Shown here piece by piece: positions 1-8,513 of a stretch of 64,000 nucleotides of DNA. The translations under genes and the position numbers were made by a program. Origin of the DNA: Nodosilinea sp. FACHB-141 (lineage in GTDB: Bacteria > Cyanobacteriota > Cyanobacteriia > Phormidesmidales > Phormidesmidaceae). Where the stretch lies: NCBI RefSeq assembly GCF_014696135.1, contig NZ_JACJPP010000013.1, forward strand, positions 124,001 through 188,000, read 5' to 3'. The notes beneath the pieces were generated by a model, which saw nothing but the letters and a program-made list of their open reading frames with translations, had not been told where the DNA came from and did not search any database. The number at the start of each line of letters is the position of its first letter. Position 1 is the stretch's first letter.

Positions 1-823
1 GCCCACCAGCCCCATCAGGCATCAGATTTTGCTCTCCCTCCCACAGACTCAGGTGCAGGTGGCACCCGCTGCCTGCACAGGACTCAAACAGCTTGGGCAC
101 AAAGGAAGCAACTAGACCGTGCTGGTGGGCGATCGCCTTTACCGTCTCGCGATAGACCACCTGCTGATCGGCGGCAGCTAAGGCATCGGTGTAGCGCACC
201 GAAATTTCCTGCTGCCCCGGCCCCGACTCGGGGTAATACTGCTCTACGGCCATGCCTTGTGCGCTTAGGGCATCTGCGATCGCCATCACCACCTCCTGGT
301 GCAGGTCCATCGCCAAACTAGCGGCAAAGGGCATATTGTCAGCAGGGAAAATGTCTTGGTCGCGCTGCTTGAGCAAGTAAAATTCCGGCTCAAAGGCCGC
401 TTTGATCGTCAACCCGCGATCGCCCGCCCGCTGCACCATGCGCTTGAGAAACTGCCTTGAACACCAGGGCCAGGGCTGGCCATCCTTCACCATCTCTCCC
501 AGCGCCCGCGCCTGGCCAGGGGCGTAGGGAAGCATTTGCAGCGTCTTCCAGTCGGGCACCAGCCAGACCTCTCCTACTGGCCCCAGCCCGCTGCCGGGGG
601 CCACTGCGTCAGCCACCACCGGAATTGCCTGCTGCGCTGCCGATAGACCCACGGCAACAGTTTCTCCCCCTTCCAATTGCCGCGTCAGCGCATCAATGTG
701 GATGGCCTTGCCACGAATGACGTTGCCGTTGTCACACCACACCACCCGCACAAAACGAACCTTGCCCTCCCGCAACCGAGTCAAAATCGTCGAGGCATTC
801 TCTGGCATAGACCTGTCTGGCAT
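1..823 (-). CDS. Glutamine synthetase family protein (3' end outside window)
   Basis: This is the N-terminal ~274 residues of a glutamine-synthetase-fold enzyme; the rest lies beyond the left edge. Visible family marks are an N-terminal beta-grasp-like segment (RFVRVVWCDNGNVIRGKA), the first catalytic glutamate region (AFEPEFYLL), a second (ESGPGQQEISVRYTDAL) and the ammonia/ATP loop GSGCHLHLSLW. The segment order and short N-terminus resemble the GlnT/gamma-glutamyl-amine ligase branch rather than housekeeping GlnA, but the C-terminal half is needed to decide. The substrate could be ammonia, a polyamine or another amine; I cannot tell. The start is the ATG at 823, with an in-frame ATG 15 bases downstream as alternative. 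No operon partner is visible, since the next gene on the same strand ends 182 bases upstream. Confidence 0.85.
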   Translation of the reverse strand, partial: MPDRSMPENASTILTRLREGKVRFVRVVWCDNGNVIRGKAIHIDALTRQLEGGETVAVGLSAAQQAIPVVADAVAPGSGLGPVGEVWLVPDWKTLQMLPYAPGQARALGEMVKDGQPWPWCSRQFLKRMVQRAGDRGLTIKAAFEPEFYLLKQRDQDIFPADNMPFAASLAMDLHQEVVMAIADALSAQGMAVEQYYPESGPGQQEISVRYTDALAAADQQVVYRETVKAIAHQHGLVASFVPKLFESCAGSGCHLHLSLWEGEQNLMPDGAGG

Positions 824-1005
824 AAAAGCATCGTCTGGACCCTGAAGACCTTGGCCCTTAGCAACCCAATCATAGTAGGCCGCTCCAAATCCCTCACTTT
901 GCAAAACGGGAACTGCATGGGTTGCTCAGGTTAATCCTGATTTCTGTAGTCTGTTGATGCAGTGCCGCCATGCCCAACCAGGCGTCAACCAGCAATCCCA
1001 GCCTC

Positions 1006-1476
1006 CTAGCTCAACTGTGCTGTACATTCTAAAATCAGTCGCTGGTTGACCAGCGCGTAGGGTTGCACCACCAACGCCCGACGAAACGACTGAATTGCCT
1101 CCTCGTACTGTCCTAAGGCCGCATAGCACAGCCCCAGCCCATGGAGCGCTCCAAAGTGGTAGGGCACCAGCTCAATCACCTGCTCACAGTCAGCCAAGGC
1201 CTCCGCGTAGCGTTTCTGAACAAAGTAGAGCACCGCCCGGCGATTCCAGGCTTCAGCAAAATCCGGCAGTTCGCCCACCAAGGTTGAAAGCAGGTCCTCT
1301 GCCGCATCCATCTGGCCGCTATCCACTAAAGCCTGAGCGTCTTGCAGACGCTGATTGCCCCCTTCACCCTTTTGGTAAAACCAACGCTGCCAGAGAGCAG
1401 CGGTTGCCAACTCGCGCTGATACTCATCGGCCTGCTTCAAGCTCTGCAGCAGCACTTCTAGGGTCGAGTCATCCAT
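1006..1476 (-). CDS. Small TPR-repeat protein
   Basis: A protein of about 156 residues with tandem tetratricopeptide-type helices in its C-terminal two thirds (AEAWNRRAVLYFVQKRYAEAL, then a repeat with GALHGLGLCYAALGQYEEAI). TPRs scaffold protein-protein contacts; the partner is unknown. No signal peptide or membrane segment is seen. The ATG at 1476 is preferred because the longer reading opens only at a TTG at 1518. The gene is divergent from gvpA, with about 300 bases between the two starts, so the two may share a regulatory region. That is inference only. Confidence 0.75.
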   Translation of the reverse strand: MDDSTLEVLLQSLKQADEYQRELATAALWQRWFYQKGEGGNQRLQDAQALVDSGQMDAAEDLLSTLVGELPDFAEAWNRRAVLYFVQKRYAEALADCEQVIELVPYHFGALHGLGLCYAALGQYEEAIQSFRRALVVQPYALVNQRLILECTAQLS

Positions 1477-1518
1477 GCTTCCTTTGCCTAACCGTTGTGT
1501 TGCGCCTTTGATTATCAA

Positions 1519-1780
1519 GTATTTGGCTGAGATTGGCTGTCTAAAAGCGTTTTGGCCTTTGGTTCCTAGAGCTCAAAGCGTTGCAAGTAACAATAAGTGA
1601 ACTGATTTTTTCAAAGTTGTGAGCAGTTCTAAGCAGATGGGCAGACTACAAATGTGCAAGGAATAAGCCCTACGCACTAAGTCTGTTTCTACCGCTTCTT
1701 TGCAGTAGCAGTCAGGTGCATCCAAAGGCATTCTTCTTGCAATTTCATTGAACACATTAATCGTTTAGGGATTCAAAACC
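1519..1780. promoter_or_regulatory. Divergent intergenic region carrying the gvpA promoter
   Basis: AT-rich relative to the surroundings, lying between the leftward TPR gene and gvpA. In other cyanobacteria gvpA is transcribed from a strong promoter directly upstream, so this stretch must hold it if that applies here. I could not pick convincing -35/-10 boxes. An AGGGA element about nine bases before the gvpA ATG is a plausible ribosome binding site. Confidence 0.4.
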
Positions 1781-1999
1781 ATGGCTGTCGAAAAAGTAAA
1801 CTCTTCCTCTAGCTTGGCTGAAGTTGTTGACCGCATTTTGGATAAAGGCATCGTTATTGATGCTTGGGTTCGTGTTTCTCTGGTAGGGATTGAGTTGCTG
1901 GCGATCGAAGCCCGCGTTGTAATCGCTTCCGTTGACACCTATCTAAAGTATGCCGAAGCCGTTGGCCTGACTGCTCAAGCCGCTGTACCTGCTGCCTAA
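1781..1999 (+). CDS. gvpA: Gas vesicle structural protein GvpA
   Basis: The 72-residue main shell protein of the gas vesicle, which polymerises into the ribbed hollow cylinder that gives buoyancy. Length and sequence are canonical: [20 protein letters not shown], then [20 protein letters not shown] (the hydrophobic strands facing the gas) and an Ala-rich C-terminal tail. It is the first gene of a rightward gas vesicle cluster and is separated from gvpC by 284 bases containing a hairpin. This fits the usual pattern in which a short gvpA transcript is much more abundant than the read-through operon transcript (established for other cyanobacteria, inferred here). Only one gvpA copy is present in the window. 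Confidence 0.97.
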   Translation: MAVEKVNSSSSLAEVVDRILDKGIVIDAWVRVSLVGIELLAIEARVVIASVDTYLKYAEAVGLTAQAAVPAA

Positions 2000-2020
2000 G
2001 AGCGCCGCTTTTGATACCTA

Positions 2021-2065
2021 ATGGGGCAGTAGAATGCTGGATTAACCAACGTTTAGCTGCCCCAT
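2021..2065 (+). terminator. Hairpin downstream of gvpA
   Basis: ATGGGGCAG at 2021-2029 pairs perfectly with CTGCCCCAT at 2057-2065, with a 27-base loop that can form a smaller inner stem (TGG/CCA). No U-run follows, so it is more likely a 3'-end stabilising or partial-termination structure than a strong terminator. Its place just after gvpA suits a role in giving gvpA more transcript than gvpC-K. The remaining bases to 2283 hold nothing else I recognise apart from the AGGGAG ribosome binding site of gvpC. Confidence 0.5.
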
Positions 2066-2283
2066 AAATCGAACAAATTCAATGCTTTGAATAGCGACCA
2101 TCAGCGGCAATTCTGCTGTCGGCAAGTTTCAGAACAGCGCCTCATTACTGCACTAAGACACTCAAACATAGCTAAGTTTTAGAGTCTAGCAACGTTCTTC
2201 TCTCCGCGCCATCTCCTCTCCTTGCCGTCCTCAAATACCACACATTCACCCCGTTTCATTTTCACCAAAGGGAGAGCAGTCCT

Positions 2284-3504
2284 GTGACAGCACTTTATGA
2301 CCAGTGGCAAGCCGCAAGACAACTGCGCCAGAGCGAGGTGGTTAACCGGCGCGATCAGGTCTCTGCTGACCTAGAGCGCTGGCAGACTGATCGGCTGACC
2401 CACGCTGTGCAGCTGCGCCAAGACCTCGACCAGCTGATGGCCGACCTGCGCGCCAACACTACCCTATGGCTAGCTCAAACAACCGCCGATCGCGCCGTCC
2501 AGATTCTACCCCGGCAGCAGGCTCGCCAAGACTATATTCAGCAGCTCCAGGCTGATACTGAAGTGCTGCTTGCAACGTACCAAGCCGATCGCGAAATTTG
2601 TGCCGCTGAGGTGCGAGACAAGCTCGCTTACGATTGCCAAGTACTTCAAGCTACTGTTAGCGAACTGCGGCTAGAGATTGCCCAGGAACTGCGCCAGGTG
2701 CAGCAACAGGTTGCCAACATTCAGGCTCAAACGGCTGTTGAGCTAGCGGGCTATCGCCAAGAGCAGGCTATGGTACGCGCCGAACTGCTACCTCAGCTTA
2801 CCGCCTACGTCGAAGACCTCCAGGTGCAGGTACAGGCCACCCTCAAAGACCTGACCACTGTGCGTCAGCAAGCAGCAGTAGTAAACCAGGAGCAGCGGCA
2901 AAGCGATCGCGCCGCCCTCACCGATTCCGTAGACGCCATGTTCACCGAACTGGCCGACTTTCGCCACCAGCTTCAGGCCCAGCGGGCTCAGCTCTCCCAC
3001 GTTGTCTGGGGCAGCGCTGCCGTAGCTCAGACTCTAGCCCCTCACTCAGCCACGAGCCGGCCGGCCGTTACTTCGGTACCTGCTCGTGGGCCTGCGCCAG
3101 CCAAGGTGGCCCCTAAAGCTGCGCCAAAACCCGTAATCGCCAAAGCGGCACCAGCTAAGGCAGCTCCTGTGGCTAAGGTTGCTCCAGCCCCAACGGCCAT
3201 GGTCAAGACCGCCCCTGCTCGCGCTGTTGCAGCAACCCGCTCTGCCCCGGTTGCTACCGTCACGGCCCCAGCTGTCCCGGCAGCGGTGGCTGTGGAACCG
3301 CCCCCCGCCCCCGAGCCCCCTTCCCTTGAAGAGGTAGTTTACAACTACCTGCACCTGGCTCAGGGTGCCCGTCTCAGCAAAATTGAGACGGAGCTTGGCA
3401 TTAACCGATTTCAGGCGGTAGACGCGCTGCGATCGCTCATCCAAAAAGACCTCGTCGTCAAGCAAGACCGTACCTATCTCGTCCAAGAGGAAGCCGTTCT
3501 GTGA
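2284..3504 (+). CDS. gvpC: GvpC-like gas vesicle outer-surface protein with extra C-terminal domain
   Basis: A 406-residue protein in the gvpC position. Residues ~1-250 are long amphipathic, Gln/Ala/Leu-rich helical repeats (for example [20 protein letters not shown] and [14 protein letters not shown]-like units), as expected of GvpC, which wraps and stiffens the GvpA shell. The repeats are much more diverged than the textbook 33-residue repeats. Residues ~265-345 are a Pro/Ala/Lys/Val-rich linker. Residues ~348-406 form a compact domain with the motif [11 protein letters not shown] that also ends GvpN (see findings) and looks like a small helical or winged-helix fold. It starts at GTG with AGGGAG upstream. 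The stop overlaps the gvpN start by four bases (GTGA), so translation is probably coupled. The assignment rests on position and composition; the exact repeat family should be tested. Confidence 0.75.
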   Translation: MTALYDQWQAARQLRQSEVVNRRDQVSADLERWQTDRLTHAVQLRQDLDQLMADLRANTTLWLAQTTADRAVQILPRQQARQDYIQQLQADTEVLLATYQADREICAAEVRDKLAYDCQVLQATVSELRLEIAQELRQVQQQVANIQAQTAVELAGYRQEQAMVRAELLPQLTAYVEDLQVQVQATLKDLTTVRQQAAVVNQEQRQSDRAALTDSVDAMFTELADFRHQLQAQRAQLSHVVWGSAAVAQTLAPHSATSRPAVTSVPARGPAPAKVAPKAAPKPVIAKAAPAKAAPVAKVAPAPTAMVKTAPARAVAATRSAPVATVTAPAVPAAVAVEPPPAPEPPSLEEVVYNYLHLAQGARLSKIETELGINRFQAVDALRSLIQKDLVVKQDRTYLVQEEAVL

Positions 3505-4874
3505 ACACCGTTCTACAAGCCCGCCCCCGCAACTTTGTCTCCACCCCCACCCTAGAGCGCACCAGCCTCAGAGCCTTGCGGTACTTGCAATCGGGGTACT
3601 CAATTCACCTTAAAGGCCCCGCTGGTACCGGCAAAACTACCCTGGCCCTGCACCTAGCCGACCTGCTGGCTCGCCCGATCATGCTGCTGTTTGGCGATGA
3701 CGAGTTCAAAACCTCGGACCTGATCGGCAACCAGTCGGGCTACACCCGCAAAAAAGTGGTCGACAACTACATCCACAGCGTTGTGAAAGTGGAAGACGAG
3801 CTGCGCCACAACTGGACTGACTCGCGCCTCACCCTGGCCTGCCGCGAAGGCTTCACCATGGTGTACGACGAGTTCAACCGCTCCCGCCCCGAGGTCAACA
3901 ACGTGCTGCTGTCGGCCCTCGAAGAAAAACTTCTGGTGCTGCCCCCCAGCAACAACCGGGCCGAGTACATTCGCGTCAGCCCCCACTTCCGTGCCATTCT
4001 CACCTCTAACCCCGAAGAATACTGCGGCGTCCACGGCACCCAAGATGCGCTCCAGGACCGTCTAATCACCATCAACATGCCCGAGCCTGACGAACTGGCT
4101 CAGCAGCAAATTTTGGTGCAAAAGGTTGGCATCGACAGCTCTGCGGCACTGCAAATTGTGCAGTTGGTCAAGGCCTTCCAGTCGTCGGTCGCCCCAGACA
4201 TGGTCTCCAGCTTGCGCCCCAGTCTCATGATTGCCACCATCTGCAACGACCACGGCATTTTGCCCCTGGCCGAAAACGCCGACTTCCGCGATGTGTGCAG
4301 CGACATTTTGCTAGCCCGCTCCAAAGAGCCCGCCCCAGATGCCACCCGCCACCTGTGGAACTTGTTCAACCGCTTTGTGGTGTCCCAGGCCGCGCTGGTT
4401 AACGACCTCACCCTCAAGCCCGAGGCCCAGCCCGCTGCCCGTTTCCATGGCGAAGAAGAGGATGACGCCCCGCTCCAACCCCTTGAGGCACTGGTTGAGT
4501 CTGCCGAGGACGATGTTGCGATTGATGATGAGCCCGTCGTTGAGGCCCAAGACCAAGACCTTCAAACTGAAGACCTCGCTGAGTCCATCAGCCCTGAGGC
4601 TCAAAGTGAAACCATAGTAGAAGCACCCGCTGAAGCCGAGTCTTTGCCAGAGGAGGTGCTCAAGGTGCAGGTCAACCCCAACGATGATATTGAAACTCGC
4701 ATTTTTGACTATCTCGACACGACCGGTACCGCATCTCTCGTTAACATTGAGGGAGCCCTAGATCTGAACCGATTTCAGGCTGTCAATGCTGTCAAGTCGA
4801 TGCTCGATCAGGGCTTAATAGAGAAACAGGAAACTGACGGGCAGCTCCAGGGCTACCAGCTGAGTTCTAACTGA
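3501..4874 (+). CDS. gvpN: Gas vesicle AAA+ ATPase GvpN with extra C-terminal domain
   Basis: A MoxR-type AAA+ ATPase needed for gas vesicle enlargement in other organisms. The Walker A motif GPAGTGKT is at residues 39-46 and the Walker B MVYDEFNR near residue 120; the sensor region [20 protein letters not shown] and arginine-rich segments follow. Residues ~1-295 match the usual GvpN core. A Glu/Asp-rich disordered linker (~310-390) then leads to a terminal domain at ~395-457 with [11 protein letters not shown], homologous to the end of the upstream GvpC. At 457 residues it is longer than the ATPase core needs. The GTG start overlaps the gvpC stop by four bases, and gvpJ follows after 12 bases. 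Confidence 0.93.
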   Translation: MNTVLQARPRNFVSTPTLERTSLRALRYLQSGYSIHLKGPAGTGKTTLALHLADLLARPIMLLFGDDEFKTSDLIGNQSGYTRKKVVDNYIHSVVKVEDELRHNWTDSRLTLACREGFTMVYDEFNRSRPEVNNVLLSALEEKLLVLPPSNNRAEYIRVSPHFRAILTSNPEEYCGVHGTQDALQDRLITINMPEPDELAQQQILVQKVGIDSSAALQIVQLVKAFQSSVAPDMVSSLRPSLMIATICNDHGILPLAENADFRDVCSDILLARSKEPAPDATRHLWNLFNRFVVSQAALVNDLTLKPEAQPAARFHGEEEDDAPLQPLEALVESAEDDVAIDDEPVVEAQDQDLQTEDLAESISPEAQSETIVEAPAEAESLPEEVLKVQVNPNDDIETRIFDYLDTTGTASLVNIEGALDLNRFQAVNAVKSMLDQGLIEKQETDGQLQGYQLSSN

Positions 4875-4886
4875 AGGTAATCTGTC

Positions 4887-5237
4887 GTGACCCCCTCCAC
4901 CCCCGCGACCCGTCCCCAACCCGGTCGCAGCATGGCCACCGCCACCCAGGGGTCTTCCCTGGTGGATGTGATTGAGCGAGTGCTCGATAAAGGCATTGTG
5001 ATTGCTGGAGATATCTCAGTCTCCGTCGGTTCTACAGAACTGCTGAGCATCCGCATTCGCCTAATTATCTCCTCGGTCGATAAAGCTCGCGAAATCGGCA
5101 TTAACTGGTGGGAGAGCGATCCCTACCTCAGCAGCCGCACCAATGAACTGCTAGAGGCCAATCAACAGCTCCAAACTCGTTTAGAAACCTTAGAGGCCGA
5201 ACTCAAAGCCCTACGATCTGCCGAACCCGTGAGTTAG
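4887..5237 (+). CDS. gvpJ: Gas vesicle protein GvpJ
   Basis: A GvpA-related minor shell protein thought to act in nucleation or the conical tips. The GvpA-like core is clear (SLVDVIERVLDKGIVIAGD, then STELLSIRIRLIISSVDKA). A charged coiled-coil-like tail rich in Glu/Leu/Gln follows, absent from GvpA and typical of GvpJ. The GTG at 4887 has an AAGG element about ten bases upstream, giving 116 residues; an ATG at 4932 would give 101. It sits 12 bases after gvpN in the same operon. Confidence 0.92.
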   Translation: MTPSTPATRPQPGRSMATATQGSSLVDVIERVLDKGIVIAGDISVSVGSTELLSIRIRLIISSVDKAREIGINWWESDPYLSSRTNELLEANQQLQTRLETLEAELKALRSAEPVS

Positions 5238-5333
5238 GCTAGCAACCCAGTCGATTTGCCACAGACAAACCCTTGGGTTCTTGAAGAATCCAGGGGTTTC
5301 CCATGCAACCCAACACCCCAAAGAAGAACTACT

Positions 5334-5528
5334 ATGCTGACGATTCGCACCCTGCGGCAAATTGCCACTAGCCGTACCATTCCCAGCTTTCGCTCGGTCC
5401 CTAGCCGCAGCCAAGGCGATCGCCTACGTCCAGTTGATGCAGGCCGCATAGGCCAACAACAAAGTCGAGCCCAAGCAGAAGAAGCCCGTCGCCAGTGGCT
5501 TCAACAGCAGTGGCAAAATCGGCCATAG
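5334..5528 (+). CDS. Small basic protein of unknown function inside the gas vesicle operon
   Basis: A 64-residue ORF between gvpJ and gvpK. It opens with MLTIRTLRQIA and ends in a Gln/Arg/Trp-rich helix (EEARRQWLQQQWQ). The protein is strongly basic with no membrane segment. In several cyanobacterial gas vesicle clusters a small poorly conserved gene (gvpX) occupies this position; I cannot show homology to it, so the symbol is left empty. A purine-rich AAAGAAGAA precedes the ATG. Co-directional placement with 97 bases before it and 52 after supports its being transcribed with the cluster. Confidence 0.55.
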   Translation: MLTIRTLRQIATSRTIPSFRSVPSRSQGDRLRPVDAGRIGQQQSRAQAEEARRQWLQQQWQNRP

Positions 5529-5580
5529 CCAGGGCTATAGAGGCAGAATCGCCTGCCTTGGGATGCACTAGACTGTGGCT

Positions 5581-6051
5581 ATGACTTCCGAAAATGCCGA
5601 GCCAGACCTGTCGACCACGCTAGCGCTACAGCCTCCCGCCAAAACTGATGCGGGCTTAGCGCCGCTGCTGCTCACCGTCATTGAGCTAGTGCGGCAGCTG
5701 ATGGAAGCTCAGGTCATTCGCCGCATGGAATCGGGCGACCTGAACGACAATGACCTCGAACGAGCCGCCGACAGCCTGCGCAAGCTAGAGGAGCAGGTCG
5801 TTTCGATGTGCGAAATCTTTGATGTAGACCCGGCCGACCTCAACATCGACCTAGGGGAAATCGGTACCCTGCTGCCTAAAGAAGGCAACTACTACCCCGG
5901 CCAAAAAAATCAAAACCCCACCATTTTAGAGCTGCTCGATCGCCTCCTCGATACCGGTGTCGTCGTCGAAGGCGACGTTGACTTAGGGATGGCGCAACTC
6001 AACCTCATCCACGCCAAGCTGCGTCTAGTGCTGACCTCCAAACCTATCTAA
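5581..6051 (+). CDS. gvpK: Gas vesicle protein GvpK
   Basis: A 156-residue GvpK homologue, an accessory protein required for gas vesicle formation. Characteristic segments are LLLTVIELVRQLMEAQVIRR, DLERAADSLRKLEEQV, an acidic centre (DPADLNIDLGEIGTLLP) and a GvpA-like end (ILELLDRLLDTGVVVEGD, then LAQLNLIHAKLRL-like residues). A GTG six bases earlier is an alternative start. It is the last gas vesicle gene here: a kinase gene converges on it 35 bases later, so gvpF, gvpG, gvpL, gvpV and gvpW are not in this cluster. Confidence 0.93.
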   Translation: MTSENAEPDLSTTLALQPPAKTDAGLAPLLLTVIELVRQLMEAQVIRRMESGDLNDNDLERAADSLRKLEEQVVSMCEIFDVDPADLNIDLGEIGTLLPKEGNYYPGQKNQNPTILELLDRLLDTGVVVEGDVDLGMAQLNLIHAKLRLVLTSKPI

Positions 6052-6086
6052 ACTACTTAACCCCCTACCCCTTACGCCTCCACCTG

Positions 6087-8183
6087 CTACCGCTGCCACT
6101 GCCACAGCTTAATGGTCTTATCAGTACTAGCACTAGCCAATAGTTTGCCACCCGCCTGCACCGCTACCTGATGCACGGGATTCATATGGGCCGACAGGGT
6201 ATTTTTGAGTGTGCCATCTTTGCTGTGCCAAAACCGCAGAGTTCCGTCGCTGCTACCACTGACTAGCCGCTGTCCATCAGGGAAGAAGGCCACAGTATTC
6301 ACTTCCTGGGTGTGGCCTTGGAGCGTATGCAGTAGGGTACCTGCGGCTAAATCCCATAGACGCACGGTGCGGTCTTTGCTAGCGCTGGCGATTAGGCGAC
6401 CATCTGGGCTAATCGCAACTTGGTTGACAGTATTGGTGTGGCCAGTGAGAACTTTAAGGGTAGTGGCGGTTTGCGCGTCCCAAACGCGAACGGTATTGTC
6501 AAGGCCGCCGCTAACCAGCCGCTGGTCGGCAGCGGCAAAGGCTACGGTTTTGAGCATGCCCGCCGAGCCTGGCAGGGTTTTAAGCAAGGTGCCCTGGCTC
6601 AGATTCCACAGTTTCAGAGTGCCGTCTTCACTGGCACTAGCGATCAAGTTACCGCCATGGCCAAGAGCGATCGCATTCACATCTCGCAAATGGCCCTTGA
6701 GGGTGTGGCGCAGCGATCCGTCGCCTAGCTGCCAAATTTTTATGGTCGCATCGTCGCCACAACTGACCAGCAGTTGCCCACGCCGATCAATGGCCACAGC
6801 ATTAACACCTCGAGCGTGCCCCTTGAGGGTGTGAAGCAAGTCTCCCGTCTGCCAGTTCCAAATGCGAACGCTGTCGTCTAAGCTGCCGCTGACAAGCACG
6901 GGCTGTTGGGCGCTAAAAGCAAGGGCAGTAACCCACGACTGGTGCCCCTTCAAGGTAGCAATGAGCTGCCAGCCTAGGCCAGAACTAGGCGGCTGCGAGC
7001 TGGGGCCGTTACTGATAGGCGGTCGGCTCACAGGTCGAGGTAAGCCAGAGGCAGGTTTGCCAGAAACTGGCCCGGGCTGAGAACTTGGGGTAGGGTCAGT
7101 CAGGGGGACCTGGGGCTCAGCCATGGAAGGCAGCGAGGTGGTGGGCATAACCAGGCCAGCCGACTGACCTGGTCTGCTCAGGGGGGGGCGATCGATGCCG
7201 GTAAATAAGCTTTGGCCAGATTGATTTGAAACCCAGCCCGGCACCGCACCCTCGATCTTGGGCAGTCGTCGCAGGTCGTCCAGCACGGATTGGGCGGTTT
7301 GGTAGCGCTCGCTAACCAAATCCTTGGTCATGTAGTTGAGCACCTCCGCTAGGCCGGCGTGAATGGTGCGCCCTTGTTTTTGCAGGTGCTCTTGCCACAG
7401 CCAGCGGCCCTCCTGGGGACTGTATAAGTCTTCTGGCTTGCGGCCGGTCAACAGATGCAGGCAGGTGGCCCCCAGACTATAGAGGTCGCTAGAGGGGTAA
7501 GCCTGGCCGCTGCGCAGCTGTTCGATAGGGGCATAGCCTTCGGTGCCAATGCGTGTGCCTTGCTCGTAGCGAATCGCTTCGCTGAACTGTTTAGCTACAC
7601 CAAAATCGATTAGCACGGGCTTTTGGTCAATTTTGCGGCGAATGATATTCGACGGGGTAATGTCTCGGTGAATGACGCCGTGCTCGTGGATGAAGTGCAG
7701 CACCGGGAGTAGATCTTCTAGCAGCTGGCGTAGGCTGCCCTCGCTGTAGGCCGCTTGGGCTGAAATCTCCTGATACAGGGTGCGCCCCTGAATCATCTGC
7801 TGCACCAAGTAGAGATACTTATTTTGCTCAAAGTAGGCCAACAGCGTGGGAATTTGTGGGTGCTCTCCCAGTTCGTGCAGCCGTACCGCTTCCTGCTCGA
7901 ACAGCTGTACGGCCTTTAAAAATGATTTGGTGCCCTGGGTCTGAGGAGCAAATTGCTTGATCACGCAACGGGTGTTGAGGCGATCGGCATCAAGGGCAAA
8001 GTAGGTGCGCCCAAAACCACCCCGGCCAATCAGCTTCAATGGACGGTAGCGGCCCCGAAGACGATGCTCTAAGGGGCTGCCGCAGGTGGGGCAAACCGCA
8101 GCCAGGGTAGCGTGATTAGGCTGGGTGCAGTGGGGATTGAGGCAGCAGATCATCACAACGGTAAACCCGGGGAGCGGAGGCAT
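6087..8183 (-). CDS. Serine/threonine protein kinase with C-terminal WD40 propeller
   Basis: A 698-residue Hanks-type kinase. A short N-terminal Cys motif (CCLNPHC, then CPTCG) forms a probable zinc ribbon. The kinase domain lies at ~45-310, with glycine loop IGRGGFGRTY, catalytic HRDITPSN and metal-binding DFG in LIDFGVAKQF. A Pro/Ser-rich linker follows (~320-405), then seven WD40 repeats (~410-698, with GHQSWVTALAFS and SASKDRTVRLWDL as examples) that would close a seven-bladed propeller. HRDITPSN in place of HRDLKPxN is common in this cyanobacterial kinase group. The substrate is unknown. An ATG at 8153 (MICCLNPHC) is an alternative start. It converges on gvpK with only 35 bases between, so read-through could produce antisense RNA to gvpK; this is inference. 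Confidence 0.92.
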   Translation of the reverse strand: MPPLPGFTVVMICCLNPHCTQPNHATLAAVCPTCGSPLEHRLRGRYRPLKLIGRGGFGRTYFALDADRLNTRCVIKQFAPQTQGTKSFLKAVQLFEQEAVRLHELGEHPQIPTLLAYFEQNKYLYLVQQMIQGRTLYQEISAQAAYSEGSLRQLLEDLLPVLHFIHEHGVIHRDITPSNIIRRKIDQKPVLIDFGVAKQFSEAIRYEQGTRIGTEGYAPIEQLRSGQAYPSSDLYSLGATCLHLLTGRKPEDLYSPQEGRWLWQEHLQKQGRTIHAGLAEVLNYMTKDLVSERYQTAQSVLDDLRRLPKIEGAVPGWVSNQSGQSLFTGIDRPPLSRPGQSAGLVMPTTSLPSMAEPQVPLTDPTPSSQPGPVSGKPASGLPRPVSRPPISNGPSSQPPSSGLGWQLIATLKGHQSWVTALAFSAQQPVLVSGSLDDSVRIWNWQTGDLLHTLKGHARGVNAVAIDRRGQLLVSCGDDATIKIWQLGDGSLRHTLKGHLRDVNAIALGHGGNLIASASEDGTLKLWNLSQGTLLKTLPGSAGMLKTVAFAAADQRLVSGGLDNTVRVWDAQTATTLKVLTGHTNTVNQVAISPDGRLIASASKDRTVRLWDLAAGTLLHTLQGHTQEVNTVAFFPDGQRLVSGSSDGTLRFWHSKDGTLKNTLSAHMNPVHQVAVQAGGKLLASASTDKTIKLWQWQR

Positions 8184-8513
8184 AGCTTCTGCTTATGCTT
8201 ACTTCCATTTAACCCGCAATCGGTCGGAGAGGGGGATTTTGCCCAGCTAGCCAAAGCACAGAGTGACGCTGCATAACCAAGAGGAAGCAGGATGAAGATG
8301 CTGCGTAACTCCCAAGTTAAACAAAAGCGTAGCAAGAACCTAGGGCGATCGCATTCTCACCCCCTTTTTACTGCGGTGCTAGTGCGTTTGATGTCCTGTT
8401 GAGTCGTAAGACCGGCGCTATATTTCGTAATAATTGGGCGATCGCGCCAATCGGCCCAAACCCTTGCGGTATGGTGAAGAACAGCTGTCACTGAGCAATC
8501 CACCACCGTCGCT
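8184..8513. other. Divergent intergenic region, kinase / bciB
   Basis: 330 bases between divergent genes, which should contain both promoters. A 36-codon reading frame (8292-8402, plus) has a fair AGGA-type ribosome site, but no recognisable product and no membrane segment, so I do not call it. HIP1 octamers are present. No tRNA or clear operator is seen. Confidence 0.4.

Noticed and set aside
8292-8402. 36-codon frame upstream of bciB with a fair ribosome site
   Set aside because: No hydrophobic segment or motif and no known small cyanobacterial protein matches; chance is more likely.
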